Notes: generated by a model from the sequence alone, not told the origin. Shown: positions 7,062 through 15,436, numbered from the stretch's first letter. The stretch is 26,516 bases of DNA from Campylobacterota bacterium (GCA_030595845.1 JAUVCL010000007.1:1-26516), one strand, 5' to 3'. Numbers and translations are program-made.

Positions 7062-8852
7062 TTAGTCCATTGTGGCTAAAAGTTGTGCGTCTGCGACTGA
7101 GTCGTTAACATTTACATTGATAGTTGCAATCTTACCAGCTTTAGGCGCAGTAATATCGATTTCCATTTTCATCGCTTCAAGGATCATAATAACATCACCC
7201 TCTGCAACAGTATCACCTGGATTTTTAATAATTTTCCATACATTACCCGGTGTTTGAGAGTTGATCTCTACAGATCCTGCTCCACCTGGTGTTGGTGCCG
7301 GTGCTGCTGCTTCTGCTACTGCAGTTACTGCTGCTGGTGCAATTTGGATATCACCCTCACCTTCTACTACCTGTACGCTATATTGTTTACCATCTACTAC
7401 TACTGTATAATTTCCTGCCATTTCTTCATCTCCACTACAATTATTTTTACCTTTTCTAACCATGAGAGGGCCTTCACCCTTCAAGAACGCAATACCTTTT
7501 TGATCACAAGCTCCAGCAATGAAAATATTTTCATCTGAAACTTCCAATCCTTCATCCTCTAACACTTTAGTCCAGTGGGCGATAGATTTATTTTCATCTC
7601 TATCTGCAATGTCTAAAGGATTTTCAGTTGTAGGATCAAGTTTAAGTTTTTGAGATGCAAGCTCAATGATCTCTCTGTCGGCTTCAACCGGTGTTTTACC
7701 AAAGTAACCAAGTACCATACGTCCATACCCTGGAGCAATTTGCTTCCATGGACCAAACATTACGTTTGCATACGCTTGCTGCCAGTAAAATTGACTAACA
7801 GGTGTTACAGATGTACCATAACCTCCACGTTCAACAACTTCTTTCATCGCAGCGATCACTGAATCAAACTTCTCAAGGTCTCCAGAATCTCTCATCATTT
7901 GCGTGTTGGCAGTCAGTGCGCCACCAGGCATAGGTGAGAACGGGATAAGAGGAGAAACCTGTGTTGCTTCAGGTGGTATCATATACTCATGAAGACACTC
8001 TTTAACTCTCTCCTCATACTTAAGTATTTTATCAAGTTTTAGATCACCAAGATTATAGTTTGTACCTTTTGTTGCATGAAGCATGGTAAGAATATCTGGC
8101 TGAGATGTACCACCACTCACCGGTGATGCTGCCAGGTCAATACCATTTGCCCCTGCTTCAAGTGCTGCCAAATAAGAGGCTACAGAAACACCTGCTGTCT
8201 CATGTGTATGCAGTCTAAGGTGTACAGACTCACCAAGAAGCTTTCTTGCCATTGAGATTGTCTCATATACTTTATGCGGGTTAGCCGTACCTGAAGCATC
8301 TTTGAAACATACAGAATCAAAATCAATACCTGAATCTAAAATGTTTCTCAGTGTTTTTTCATAAAAAGCCACATCATGTGCCCCTTTACATCCCGGTGGT
8401 AGATCCATCATTGTTACCACAACTTCATGATCTAAACCATGCTTTTTGATCATTTCTGCAGAAAATGCAAGGTTATTTACATCATTGAGTGCATCAAAGT
8501 TACGTACCGTTGTTGTTCCGTGTTTTTTGAACATTTTTGCAAATAAGTCGATCATTTCACGAGATCCAGTATCAAGCATTACTGTGTTAATACCGCGTGA
8601 AAGTACTTGAAGGTTCGCATCTGGCCCTACGATTTCTCTAAAACCATCCATCATTTCAAATGCATCTTCTTGTAAATAGAAGTAAAGTGATTGGAATCGT
8701 GCTCCACCACCAAATTCGAAGTGATTAATCCCTGCATTTTTCGCTGCTTCTACTGCAGGAAAAAAGTCATCCATAAGTACACGACCGCCAAAGACAGACT
8801 GAAATCCATCTCTAAAAGTTGTGTCCATTACATCAATATATTTTTTAGCCAT
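7062..8852 (-). CDS. oadA: Oxaloacetate decarboxylase alpha subunit (carboxyltransferase + biotin carrier)
   Basis: 596 residues. The N-terminal carboxyltransferase TIM barrel (about 1-290) has DTTFRDGFQS, VRNFDALND, the catalytic-Lys segment CFKDASGT and metal ligands LHTHETAG. A PYC_OADA-like middle domain follows, then an Ala/Pro linker (about 500-520) and a C-terminal biotinyl domain with the biotinylated Lys in EAMKMEI. The canonical RDAHQS motif of OadA/PycB reads RDGFQS here, so His is replaced by Phe while Arg, Asp and Gln are kept. It transfers the oxaloacetate carboxyl to biotin for OadB. Ribosome-binding site AAGGT before the ATG at 8852. The neighbouring oadG and oadB argue for decarboxylase and not pyruvate carboxylase B, though the alpha subunits alone are hard to separate. 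Confidence 0.95.
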   Translation of the reverse strand: MAKKYIDVMDTTFRDGFQSVFGGRVLMDDFFPAVEAAKNAGINHFEFGGGARFQSLYFYLQEDAFEMMDGFREIVGPDANLQVLSRGINTVMLDTGSREMIDLFAKMFKKHGTTTVRNFDALNDVNNLAFSAEMIKKHGLDHEVVVTMMDLPPGCKGAHDVAFYEKTLRNILDSGIDFDSVCFKDASGTANPHKVYETISMARKLLGESVHLRLHTHETAGVSVASYLAALEAGANGIDLAASPVSGGTSQPDILTMLHATKGTNYNLGDLKLDKILKYEERVKECLHEYMIPPEATQVSPLIPFSPMPGGALTANTQMMRDSGDLEKFDSVIAAMKEVVERGGYGTSVTPVSQFYWQQAYANVMFGPWKQIAPGYGRMVLGYFGKTPVEADREIIELASQKLKLDPTTENPLDIADRDENKSIAHWTKVLEDEGLEVSDENIFIAGACDQKGIAFLKGEGPLMVRKGKNNCSGDEEMAGNYTVVVDGKQYSVQVVEGEGDIQIAPAAVTAVAEAAAPAPTPGGAGSVEINSQTPGNVWKIIKNPGDTVAEGDVIMILEAMKMEIDITAPKAGKIATINVNVNDSVADAQLLATMD

Positions 8853-8883
8853 TTATAATACCTTGCATTTTATGATTTATCAT

Positions 8884-9117
8884 TTATTTGTTCTTGCGAA
8901 ACTCTGTAACAGCTGCAATAATTGCTGCAACATGATGAGCTTCATCAGCCTTACCCGCCGTATTGGGTTTAGCAGGAGCTTCTTCAGGAAAAAATTTAGC
9001 AATAAGCTTTGCCTGAAGATTAACGACAATTATAAGTATAATAAGAAATGTAAATACAACTGTCATTCCTAAGACCATAAACTTTAAACTTTCGAGTATT
9101 AAGTTAACATCTTCCAT
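8884..9117 (-). CDS. oadG: Oxaloacetate decarboxylase gamma subunit
   Basis: A 77-residue protein with one N-terminal transmembrane helix (about residues 12-35, LKFMVLGMTVVFTFLIILI), a short Pro/Ala linker and a C-terminal segment with HHVAAIIAAVTEFRKNK. This is the OadG layout, in which the C-terminus contacts OadA and carries a Zn2+-binding His cluster. It is the first gene of oadG-oadA-oadB, 31 nt before oadA. The assignment relies on both sequence pattern and position. Confidence 0.92.
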   Translation of the reverse strand: MEDVNLILESLKFMVLGMTVVFTFLIILIIVVNLQAKLIAKFFPEEAPAKPNTAGKADEAHHVAAIIAAVTEFRKNK

Positions 9118-9189
9118 TTAATCTCACTTTCTGTATATATAACCCAAATATTAAAACAGTTTTGCTTGTTATTAGGTAAAAAAGACGAA

Positions 9190-10572
9190 TTATCTTCTCT
9201 TTTTTCGACGATTGTTATTTCGCGTAGCTTTTTGTTCTCCAATATACCCTTTGAGCATTTCATCAACTGTATTTTGATCATACCCGATCTGAGACCCCGC
9301 ATGGTGTTGTTCCTGACCAATCAAATGGGAGATCAGCTTTTCTAAAAGTAACGTTTTGTCCATATCACCCATATACTCCAGCATGTCAGCTGCATCATTA
9401 TTAATATGGATGTCCCTGATCTGTTCTGCCAAATATTCGCGTCCCGAATCATCAAGACCTCCACCACTCTTGATCGTAGCCAGGCGCATCTCTGCACCCA
9501 CTTCTTTTTGTATACGTTGAAGCTCTTTAAACTCTTCAGGGGTGACCAGGGTTATTGCCTGCCCGCTTTTCCCTGCACGTCCTGTACGACCGATACGGTG
9601 TACATACGATTGCGGATCAAAAGGAATATGATAATTAAATACATGTGTGACATCTTTGACATCAAGACCACGCGCTGCCACATCTGTTGCAACCATGATC
9701 TTTGTTTCACCTCTTCTATAGGCTTTTATCACCACTTCTCTGTCCCTTTGTTCCAGGTCACCGTGTAAACCAGTGGCATTGAAACCAAGTGCCAGTAAGT
9801 GTTCTGCCAGTCTGTCTACTTCACGTTTCATACGACAGAAAATGATACATTTATTGGTCTCTTCTGTCTCTAAAAGTTTTACGATAGCATCATCTCTTTG
9901 ACTCTCATTGATCACATAATAGCGTTGTTCAATGATATTATTGGTCGTCTCTGCATCCCCAACAACAGACAAGAACTCCGGTTGATATAAGATATTGCTT
10001 GCCAATTCCTTGATAGGTTCTGGCATCGTTGCTGAAAAGAGCAAGGTTTGTCTGTTTTGAGGAATATATTCAAAGATCTCTTTGATCTCTTCAAGAAAGC
10101 CCATGTCAAGCATTTCATCTGCTTCATCAAGTACGACTATCTCTGGGTTAAAGACATCGATCTTCCCTTTTTTGTACAGGTCTTTGAGTCTTCCCGGTGT
10201 TGCTACGACAATTTGTACACCTTTATGGATCAGTGCGATCTGGCGTCCATATCCGACACCACCATAAACTGTCAAGGTTCTAATACCTGCAAAACGTCCT
10301 AAGTGATACAGTTCATCTGCTACCTGCGTTGCCAACTCCCTTGTAGGTGTGATCACCAATGCTCTTTCTATTTCACCTTTGGCAAGTTTGTCCATCATAG
10401 GTAGACCAAAAGCGGCTGTTTTCCCTGTACCTGTATGTGCTTGTCCCACCATATCAGACCCGCTGGTGATGATTGGTATGGCTTGTTCCTGTATAGGACT
10501 TGGTTCTTTAAATCCTGCTATTTTAACACCTTTTGCGATGTCACGGTGAAAATCAAATTCACTAAATTTCAT
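9190..10572 (-). CDS. DEAD-box ATP-dependent RNA helicase
   Basis: A complete 460-residue DEAD-box RNA helicase. Q motif (EPSPIQEQAIPI), Walker A (AHTGTGKT), PTRELATQ, the DEAD box (VVLDEADEML), SATMP, VATDVAARGLDV and HRIGRTGRAG are in order. A C-terminal extension of about 80 residues ends in a basic tail (NNRRKKRR) suited to RNA binding. I chose the ATG at 10572 because AAGGTAA lies 6 nt upstream. An in-frame ATG 21 nt earlier would place that ribosome-binding site inside the coding sequence. It is the second DEAD-box gene in the window; the family call is certain, but DeaD, RhlE or CshA subfamily cannot be fixed by eye. Confidence 0.95.
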   Translation of the reverse strand: MKFSEFDFHRDIAKGVKIAGFKEPSPIQEQAIPIITSGSDMVGQAHTGTGKTAAFGLPMMDKLAKGEIERALVITPTRELATQVADELYHLGRFAGIRTLTVYGGVGYGRQIALIHKGVQIVVATPGRLKDLYKKGKIDVFNPEIVVLDEADEMLDMGFLEEIKEIFEYIPQNRQTLLFSATMPEPIKELASNILYQPEFLSVVGDAETTNNIIEQRYYVINESQRDDAIVKLLETEETNKCIIFCRMKREVDRLAEHLLALGFNATGLHGDLEQRDREVVIKAYRRGETKIMVATDVAARGLDVKDVTHVFNYHIPFDPQSYVHRIGRTGRAGKSGQAITLVTPEEFKELQRIQKEVGAEMRLATIKSGGGLDDSGREYLAEQIRDIHINNDAADMLEYMGDMDKTLLLEKLISHLIGQEQHHAGSQIGYDQNTVDEMLKGYIGEQKATRNNNRRKKRR

Positions 10573-10654
10573 AATTGTTACCTTCATAATCAATGTCCAA
10601 AAAAAATTTTGAACTTAAGAGAGCCACTCAAAAGAGACTCTATAAATCCAAACC

Positions 10655-10707
10655 GTAGGGGACGACCCCTGTGTTGTCCCAGGGCTGACACAGGGGTCAG
10701 CCCCTAC
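10655..10707. repeat. REP-like palindrome (GTAGGGG family) after uppP
   Basis: Two 20-nt arms, 10655-10674 and 10688-10707, are inverted copies with two mismatches. Ends are GTAGGGG and CCCCTAC, with GACCCCTGTGT/ACACAGGGGTC inside. The palindrome begins 3 nt after the uppP stop and lies before the helicase gene, so it could also act as a 3' stabiliser or terminator. Confidence 0.75.
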
Positions 10708-10710
10708 ATG

Positions 10711-11475
10711 TTAAATCACCATGAGTAAAATAATCCCAAAGATAATTCTATAAATACCAAATGCTACAAAAGTAAAACGCTCGATAAATACAAGAAAAAG
10801 TTTGATCGTGATATATGCCACAACAAATGCCGTGATAAAACCGATAATAAATGCACCCCAGTTGGCATCTGCAAAATCTTGATAATGTTTAAGTAGATCA
10901 TATCCGCTGACCGCCGCCATGACAGGGATAGCAAGTAAAAAAGAAAACCCCATGGATGTTTTTCTGTCCAATCCTGTCAGTAAACCACCAATGATGGTCG
11001 CACCTGCTCTACTGGTACCTGGCACCAATGAAAAGATCTGTGCGATACCCACCCAAAGTGCCTGTTTGTAATTTACTTTTTCGACATGCGTAACATGTGC
11101 TTTCTTCTCTTCATAAAAATACTCAACTATCAGAAAGATCACACCACCGATGATGAACATCCATGCAACAGTCTCAACATTAAAAAGTGTTTTGATCACA
11201 TCTTTAAAGATAAATCCTACAATTGCAAGGGGGGGAAATGCTACAAAAAGTTTCATCCAGAGATCCACTTTTTTAAAAGTAATCTTTTCTTTATAAATGA
11301 GCATCACAGCCAAGATCGCTGCAAATTGGATGATCACTTCATATGCTTTGATCAAAGCACTCTCTTCGATACCCAAAAACCCACTTGCAACGATCATATG
11401 ACCCGTTGAAGAGATGGGCAAAAACTCTGTAAAACCTTCGATAATACCTATGATTATCGCCTGAAAAATATCCAT
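10711..11475 (-). CDS. uppP: Undecaprenyl-diphosphatase UppP (BacA)
   Basis: Integral membrane phosphatase that recycles undecaprenyl diphosphate to the monophosphate carrier for peptidoglycan and other cell-surface polymers. The two signature motifs are present: EGFTEFLPISSTGHM near the N-terminus and VPGTSRAGATI in the middle. There are about seven or eight hydrophobic segments over 254 residues, near normal length. CAAGGAAATAG precedes the ATG at 11475. REP-like palindromes flank it on both sides. It lies downstream of an ABC exporter gene on the same strand, which may hint at an envelope lipid role for that exporter, but the REP element separates them. Confidence 0.97.
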   Translation of the reverse strand: MDIFQAIIIGIIEGFTEFLPISSTGHMIVASGFLGIEESALIKAYEVIIQFAAILAVMLIYKEKITFKKVDLWMKLFVAFPPLAIVGFIFKDVIKTLFNVETVAWMFIIGGVIFLIVEYFYEEKKAHVTHVEKVNYKQALWVGIAQIFSLVPGTSRAGATIIGGLLTGLDRKTSMGFSFLLAIPVMAAVSGYDLLKHYQDFADANWGAFIIGFITAFVVAYITIKLFLVFIERFTFVAFGIYRIIFGIILLMVI

Positions 11476-11490
11476 CTATTTCCTTGTCTC

Positions 11491-11563
11491 GTAGGGTGTT
11501 GTCTCCCGACAATACCTTTTATATTTTACAAATTATTGGTGTTATGAGGACACAACACCCTAC
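11491..11563. repeat. REP-like inverted pair (GTAGGGTG family) overlapping the ABC exporter stop
   Basis: Arms 11491-11506 and 11548-11563 are inverted copies with one mismatch in 16 nt (GTAGGGTGTTGTCTCC against GTAGGGTGTTGTGTCC). Weaker complementarity continues inward. The TAG at 11560-11562 (minus) that ends the ABC exporter is the TAG of the GTAGGG arm. The other end is 15 nt upstream of the uppP start. Confidence 0.75.
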
Positions 11564-13323
11564 AACATTTGTGAAAAATAACTTTCATCTTTTGCTAACA
11601 GTTCTCTAGGCGTACCACTGTCAACTACTTTCCCCTCTTCCAACACATAAATGAACTCTGCACTTTTTATGGTGCTAAGTCTATGTGCAATGGTGATCAC
11701 CGTCTTTTCAGACAAAAAGTCATGCAGTGCTTCAAAGAGTTTTACCTCTGTGTGCACATCCAGTGCTGACGTTGATTCATCAAAAATGACCACTTTAGGA
11801 TCACTGAGTATCATACGTGCAATGGCAACGCGTTGTCTTTGTCCCCCGCTGAGCTTAATACCGTCTTTTCCGACAAGCGTATCAAGTCCCAGATCTAACC
11901 CTGCTATGACGTCATCAAGTTGTGCTATATGCAGTGATTCTTCTACTGCTTCTGCACTATACTCTTTGCCTAGCGTTAGATTAAACAGCATTGTATCATT
12001 AAAGAGTTTAGGATGTTGCAAGATGAGATGAATATTTTCCCTGATCGTTGAGAGTTTTAGTGCTTTGTTAGATATACCGCCATACAAAACTTCACCTTCA
12101 TCCAGGGGGTAAAACCCGACCAATATATTTGAAAGTGTTGTCTTTCCAGAACCGCTTGCACCAACTATGGCTACTTTTAAACCTTCATTGAAATGCATAT
12201 TGATATTAGTTAATATCTTCTTGCCTTTCTGATAAGAGAAAGAGAGTGCTTTTACTTCTATATCAATGGCATGTTTTCTCTCAAAAGGATTAACTATTTC
12301 TTCTATTTCAGGCTCTTTCTCCATCGCATATATACTGTCTATACGTTTACATGCAGCCTTTGCTGTAGAAAGTACATACTGGAAGTTGATGATATCTTGT
12401 ATAGGTGTCACCATAACCCATAGATAAGAGAAAACAGCCAGCATTAACCCCACGGAAAGATCAGAATATGCCACTGCTAAAATACTCACAGCTCTAAAGA
12501 TCTCGTAGCCCGCTAAAAATACCAAATAAGAATATTTTAACGCTCTGTCACTCTTATAGCCATAATTTACTGCGTGAGTACGCAACTCATCCGCTTTAAT
12601 ACGACTCTGTTCAAAAAAATATACTTCCTTATTGGCTGCGCGTATTTGATGGAAGAGCTCTAATGTTTCAGTGATACTTGCCTGAAAAAGTTCTATAGCT
12701 TTATTCTCTTCTTTTTTAAGATCTCCTATGTTTCTTGCAAGCTTAACGGTAAATAAAATAACTATCGGATTTGTAATAAGGATAAATATAGCCAGCTGCC
12801 AATGGATAAATAGCAGTACAATAGCAGAGAAAAAAATCATAAGCACAGCCACGATCAATTTGGAGATGGTGGTACTCACAAAACTATCAATCGTTTCTAC
12901 GTCAGTGACCAGTTTAGAAGTAACTGCACCCACACGCATCATCTCGTACTCTTTAAGAGATACAAATTTTAAGTGTTCAATCAAAGATGCACGCATTTTA
13001 TAAGTAATGTTTTTTGAGATAGAGACAAATATTTTAGTCTGAAGTATCGAAAGTAGCGTGCTCAAGACACGAAGTACTATGATAATCACTAAAACAAAGA
13101 GTACATACCCTTTGACATCAGAGGTAAAAAGGTTTTGACTGATCCACTCTATGAGACCATGCTGTTGATCTAAAAGTAACTCATCTACAAGTAAAGGGAT
13201 AAAGAGGGGAATAAGCACCACAAGCAAAGTGGCAATAATGGCAATAATATTTCCTAAAATAACTTGTTTTCTATAGGTTAACAGTTGTTGGAGTATGCCT
13301 TTTATGGTGCAGTTTTCTTTCAT
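11560..13323 (-). CDS. ABC exporter, fused permease and ATPase (MsbA/ABCB type)
   Basis: A half-transporter of 587 residues, expected to act as a homodimer in the inner membrane. The N-terminal six-helix exporter domain (about 1-310) is followed by a nucleotide-binding domain. That domain has Walker A (GASGSGKTT), a Q-loop (LILQHPKLF), the signature LSGGQRQR, Walker B (KVVIFDES) and an H-loop (TIAHRLST). I start at the ATG at 13323, which has GAGAGA upstream; a TTG at 13359 lies against a REP palindrome and is unlikely. The substrate cannot be read from sequence; lipid A flippase MsbA is one possibility, a peptide or drug exporter another. It ends on a TAG that belongs to a REP-like repeat. 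Confidence 0.93.
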   Translation of the reverse strand: MKENCTIKGILQQLLTYRKQVILGNIIAIIATLLVVLIPLFIPLLVDELLLDQQHGLIEWISQNLFTSDVKGYVLFVLVIIIVLRVLSTLLSILQTKIFVSISKNITYKMRASLIEHLKFVSLKEYEMMRVGAVTSKLVTDVETIDSFVSTTISKLIVAVLMIFFSAIVLLFIHWQLAIFILITNPIVILFTVKLARNIGDLKKEENKAIELFQASITETLELFHQIRAANKEVYFFEQSRIKADELRTHAVNYGYKSDRALKYSYLVFLAGYEIFRAVSILAVAYSDLSVGLMLAVFSYLWVMVTPIQDIINFQYVLSTAKAACKRIDSIYAMEKEPEIEEIVNPFERKHAIDIEVKALSFSYQKGKKILTNINMHFNEGLKVAIVGASGSGKTTLSNILVGFYPLDEGEVLYGGISNKALKLSTIRENIHLILQHPKLFNDTMLFNLTLGKEYSAEAVEESLHIAQLDDVIAGLDLGLDTLVGKDGIKLSGGQRQRVAIARMILSDPKVVIFDESTSALDVHTEVKLFEALHDFLSEKTVITIAHRLSTIKSAEFIYVLEEGKVVDSGTPRELLAKDESYFSQML

Positions 13324-13360
13324 GCTTCTCTCATCTATTATCAAGATTAAAAATTTCAAA

Positions 13361-13384
13361 GGTGCGTTAGCAAACGCACCCTAC
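13361..13384. repeat. REP-like hairpin (GTAGGGTGCG family) at the serB stop
   Basis: A 24-mer with stem GGTGCGTT / AACGCACC (4-nt loop) and a CCCTAC end. It is identical over all 24 nt to the arm at 17787-17810 and to the reverse complement of 17712-17735. The serB stop codon TAG (13381-13383, minus) is the TAG of its GTAGGG end. Confidence 0.85.
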
Positions 13385-14004
13385 ACTATCTTCAAAATCT
13401 CCGTTAAATCTTTTACATCAATACAATGTGTAGCCGCCTCTCTGAGGACTGGTTTTGCACAAAATGCCACACGTGTGTCTGCATGGGCGAACATACTCAG
13501 ATCGTTAGCCCCATCACCGACTACAAGGGTATCTTCACGAGATACGCCCAATAATCCCTGTATACGTACGATCATATCACCTTTGGCATCAGAGTACATC
13601 ATCTCTCCTCCTACTTGACCCGTAAGAATACCTCTTTCACTATGCAAGAAGTTTGAAAAATCAGCATCAATACCCAGCTTCTCACAAGCAGGTTTAGTTG
13701 CATTTCTAAAACCACCGGAAAAACAGACCACCGTATAGCCTCTCTCTTTAAGTCCGGCCACTACTTCTGCAGCTCCAGGCATCATAGGAAGTTCAGAACA
13801 AATGCCATTCACCCTCTCCTCTTCTAACCCTTCTATAAGTGCTACTCTGGCTACCAGTGACTTGAAAAAGTCTAACTCTCCAGCCATTGCTTTTTCTGTT
13901 ATCGCCGCAACGGCTTCTTCAAGTCCAAGGGGGGCAGCTAAAAAATCGATGGTCTCGCCATCCATCAAAGTTGAGTCAAAATCAAATACGGCTAGTTTGG
14001 GCAT
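13381..14004 (-). CDS. serB: Phosphoserine phosphatase
   Basis: HAD-superfamily phosphatase, last step of serine synthesis (phosphoserine to serine). 207 residues. Motif I is FDFDSTL (nucleophile Asp8, acid Asp10) followed by MDGE. Motif II is CFSGGF. Motifs III/IV are the Lys region and VVGDGANDLSMF. The ATG at 14004 has an excellent ribosome-binding site (AGAAGGA, 6 nt away). An in-frame ATG 69 nt upstream would begin inside a REP palindrome and is rejected. The C-terminus (DLTEILKIV) ends on a TAG supplied by a REP-like 24-mer. It lacks the N-terminal ACT-like domain of enterobacterial SerB, as many short SerB proteins do. Confidence 0.93.
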   Translation of the reverse strand: MPKLAVFDFDSTLMDGETIDFLAAPLGLEEAVAAITEKAMAGELDFFKSLVARVALIEGLEEERVNGICSELPMMPGAAEVVAGLKERGYTVVCFSGGFRNATKPACEKLGIDADFSNFLHSERGILTGQVGGEMMYSDAKGDMIVRIQGLLGVSREDTLVVGDGANDLSMFAHADTRVAFCAKPVLREAATHCIDVKDLTEILKIV

Positions 14005-14036
14005 TATTTTCCTTCTACAGTTATATATTTTTGCCT

Positions 14037-14178
14037 CTCGTTCCCACTCTCTGAGTGGGAATGCATACTTCAATATAAACTAAAAACAGACTATAATCCA
14101 CTGCTAAGTGAAAATAAACTCAAATAAATTAGCATCTTAAAGTTATATATGCATTCCCACGCAAAGCATGGGAACGAG
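14037..14178. repeat. REP-like inverted pair (CATTCCCAC family) between serB and the MetF-family gene
   Basis: Two 31-nt units, 14037-14067 and 14148-14178, lie head to head. Each is a hairpin (CCCACTC/GAGTGGG in one, CCCA-GC/GC-TGGG in the other) bounded by CTCGTTCCC and GGGAATGCATA. The units differ at 5 positions, and these sit in or near the loop-side stem, where pairing is largely kept. The 80-bp spacer is AT-rich and holds no gene. Confidence 0.8.
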
Positions 14179-14242
14179 AATACATATAAAGTATATTTTA
14201 GATAGAATTATAGCAATAAAATAAAAATATTAAGAGTTAAAT

Positions 14243-15160
14243 ATGTTTGAAAAATTTTGTGACGTCCTTTGCCTTGAGAAAAGATTTATAACTGTTGAAA
14301 TAAACCCGCCACATGGTGCTTCTATAGATGCTCTCATTGCAGACATTAAAAAGCACAAGCTACAAGATAAAGTAACAGGATTTTCCTGTACAGACAACCC
14401 TTTGGCAAAACTCAAAATGTCTGGGGTACTCTCTGCAATCAAAGTACAGCAGACCTTTAACAAACCTGTTATAGCGACAATGAGTATGAGAGACAAAAAC
14501 AAGCTTTCTCTACAATCTACCCTGCTTGGAGCCAATGACTTTGATCTTCGTTGTATCTTAGCACTTACAGGTGACCCGGCAAAGTATTCAGACCAGCCGG
14601 ATGTCAAAGGTGTACTTGAGCGCGATTCTACCTTGCTTTTGAGTATCATACACCACTTAAACAAAGGGGTTGACTACTCCAACAAAGCACTTAATCCTGC
14701 ACCAAAACCCATCTACCCTTTTGCTGTCAGCAATGCGACAGCAAAAGATATGAACTCTCTTAAAAAACGTATGGTTAAAAAGTTGAACTACGGTGCAAGA
14801 GCTATCATCACACAGCCTGTGTATAACTTAGAGAATGCCAAAGAACTCTTGGCACTTTTTGAAGAGGCCAAAGAGATGAGCATAAGAGATACAGCCAAGG
14901 AAGCTAACATGGTTTTAGGTCAGTTCCCTATCGTAAGAGCAAGAACAGCCAACTTCATAGATGACAAAGTACCTGGAATCTCTGTACCTAAAGACATTAT
15001 AGATGAGATGAACCTTGCCGCCATGGATGGAGAAGAGAAAGAACAGGAAGTAGGCTTTGCGCTTTCTAAACGTATCTTTGATGAGATAATGGATGTCCAT
15101 GGTAAAGTGCATTTGATGACGCATAATCGGTTTGATCTTTGTTCCGAGTTGATTGGGTAA
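14243..15160 (+). CDS. Methylenetetrahydrofolate reductase family protein (divergent MetF)
   Basis: 305 residues with a TIM-barrel MTHFR pattern. The N-terminal strand has VEINPPHGAS, where classical MetF has an EFFPP motif. Folate/FAD-binding landmarks CTDNPLA, ATMSMRDKNK (in place of the usual H-x-T-CRDRN), ALTGDPAKY and the late ARAIITQPVY (the common AFTQxFF/ITQ strand) are present. This resembles the MTHFR half of proteins that pair with homocysteine methyltransferase more than E. coli MetF. It would reduce 5,10-methylene-THF to 5-methyl-THF for methionine synthesis. AAGAG lies 8 nt before the ATG. It is monocistronic and flanked by repeats on both sides. A TAGAAT at 14203-14208 may be its -10 box. 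Family membership is clear; the exact donor and substrate are not. Confidence 0.85.
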   Translation: MFEKFCDVLCLEKRFITVEINPPHGASIDALIADIKKHKLQDKVTGFSCTDNPLAKLKMSGVLSAIKVQQTFNKPVIATMSMRDKNKLSLQSTLLGANDFDLRCILALTGDPAKYSDQPDVKGVLERDSTLLLSIIHHLNKGVDYSNKALNPAPKPIYPFAVSNATAKDMNSLKKRMVKKLNYGARAIITQPVYNLENAKELLALFEEAKEMSIRDTAKEANMVLGQFPIVRARTANFIDDKVPGISVPKDIIDEMNLAAMDGEEKEQEVGFALSKRIFDEIMDVHGKVHLMTHNRFDLCSELIG

Positions 15161-15186
15161 ATACACTTATCATCCCTATACTATTC

Positions 15187-15288
15187 GGAAGTGGCGACTT
15201 TAGTCCCACTAAAAATTTAAATTACTATCAAGTTATACACAACTTACACAAAACTATACTTCTGAGTGGGACTAAAGTCTCCACTTCC
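15187..15288. repeat. 24-bp inverted repeat after the MetF-family gene
   Basis: Arms 15187-15210 and 15265-15288 are inverted copies with one mismatch in 24 nt. They contain GACTTTAGTCCCACT, and the spacer is 54 bp of AT-rich DNA. It begins 26 nt after the gene's stop and could form a very stable cruciform or transcript hairpin. It belongs to a different sequence family from the GTAGGG and CATTCCCAC repeats. Confidence 0.8.
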
Positions 15289-15368
15289 TAAAGCATGACA
15301 ATTTGACATACTTATAATAAAAAATGAAAAGTTGGGATATTATTTTGATGCAGTTCTGACTTGTTGTG

Positions 15369-15424
15369 CCAAACAACAGCTCAAACTGCTGTTTGGCTCT
15401 CTCGTCAAATTTTGACTGTGAGAG
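15369..15424 (+). promoter_or_regulatory. Two tandem stem-loops leading into the 21-codon ORF
   Basis: The first stem, 15369-15396, is CCAAACAACAG / CTGCTGTTTGG with one mismatch. The second, 15397-15424, has outer arms CTCTC and GAGAG and inner arms GTCAA and TTGAC. The GAGAG arm overlaps the ribosome-binding site (AGAGGTGG, 15421-15428) of the ORF at 15437, so folding would hide that site. Confidence 0.5.
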
Positions 15425-15436
15425 GTGGTGAAAATA

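Noticed and set aside
9099..9320. Minus-strand ORF overlapping the helicase end and oadG start
   Set aside because: Out of frame with both well-supported genes and without domain pattern or ribosome-binding site.
13324..13359. Longer ABC exporter start (TTG at 13359)
   Set aside because: It abuts the REP-like hairpin and adds an atypical N-terminus; the ATG at 13323 is preferred.
14005..14073. Longer serB start at 14073
   Set aside because: The extension begins inside a REP palindrome and has no ribosome-binding site, whereas the ATG at 14004 has AGAAGGA at ideal spacing and gives the normal N-terminus.
14230..14664. 144-codon minus-strand ORF opposite the MetF-family gene
   Set aside because: The plus strand carries a recognisable MTHFR frame with a ribosome-binding site; the antisense product has no pattern.
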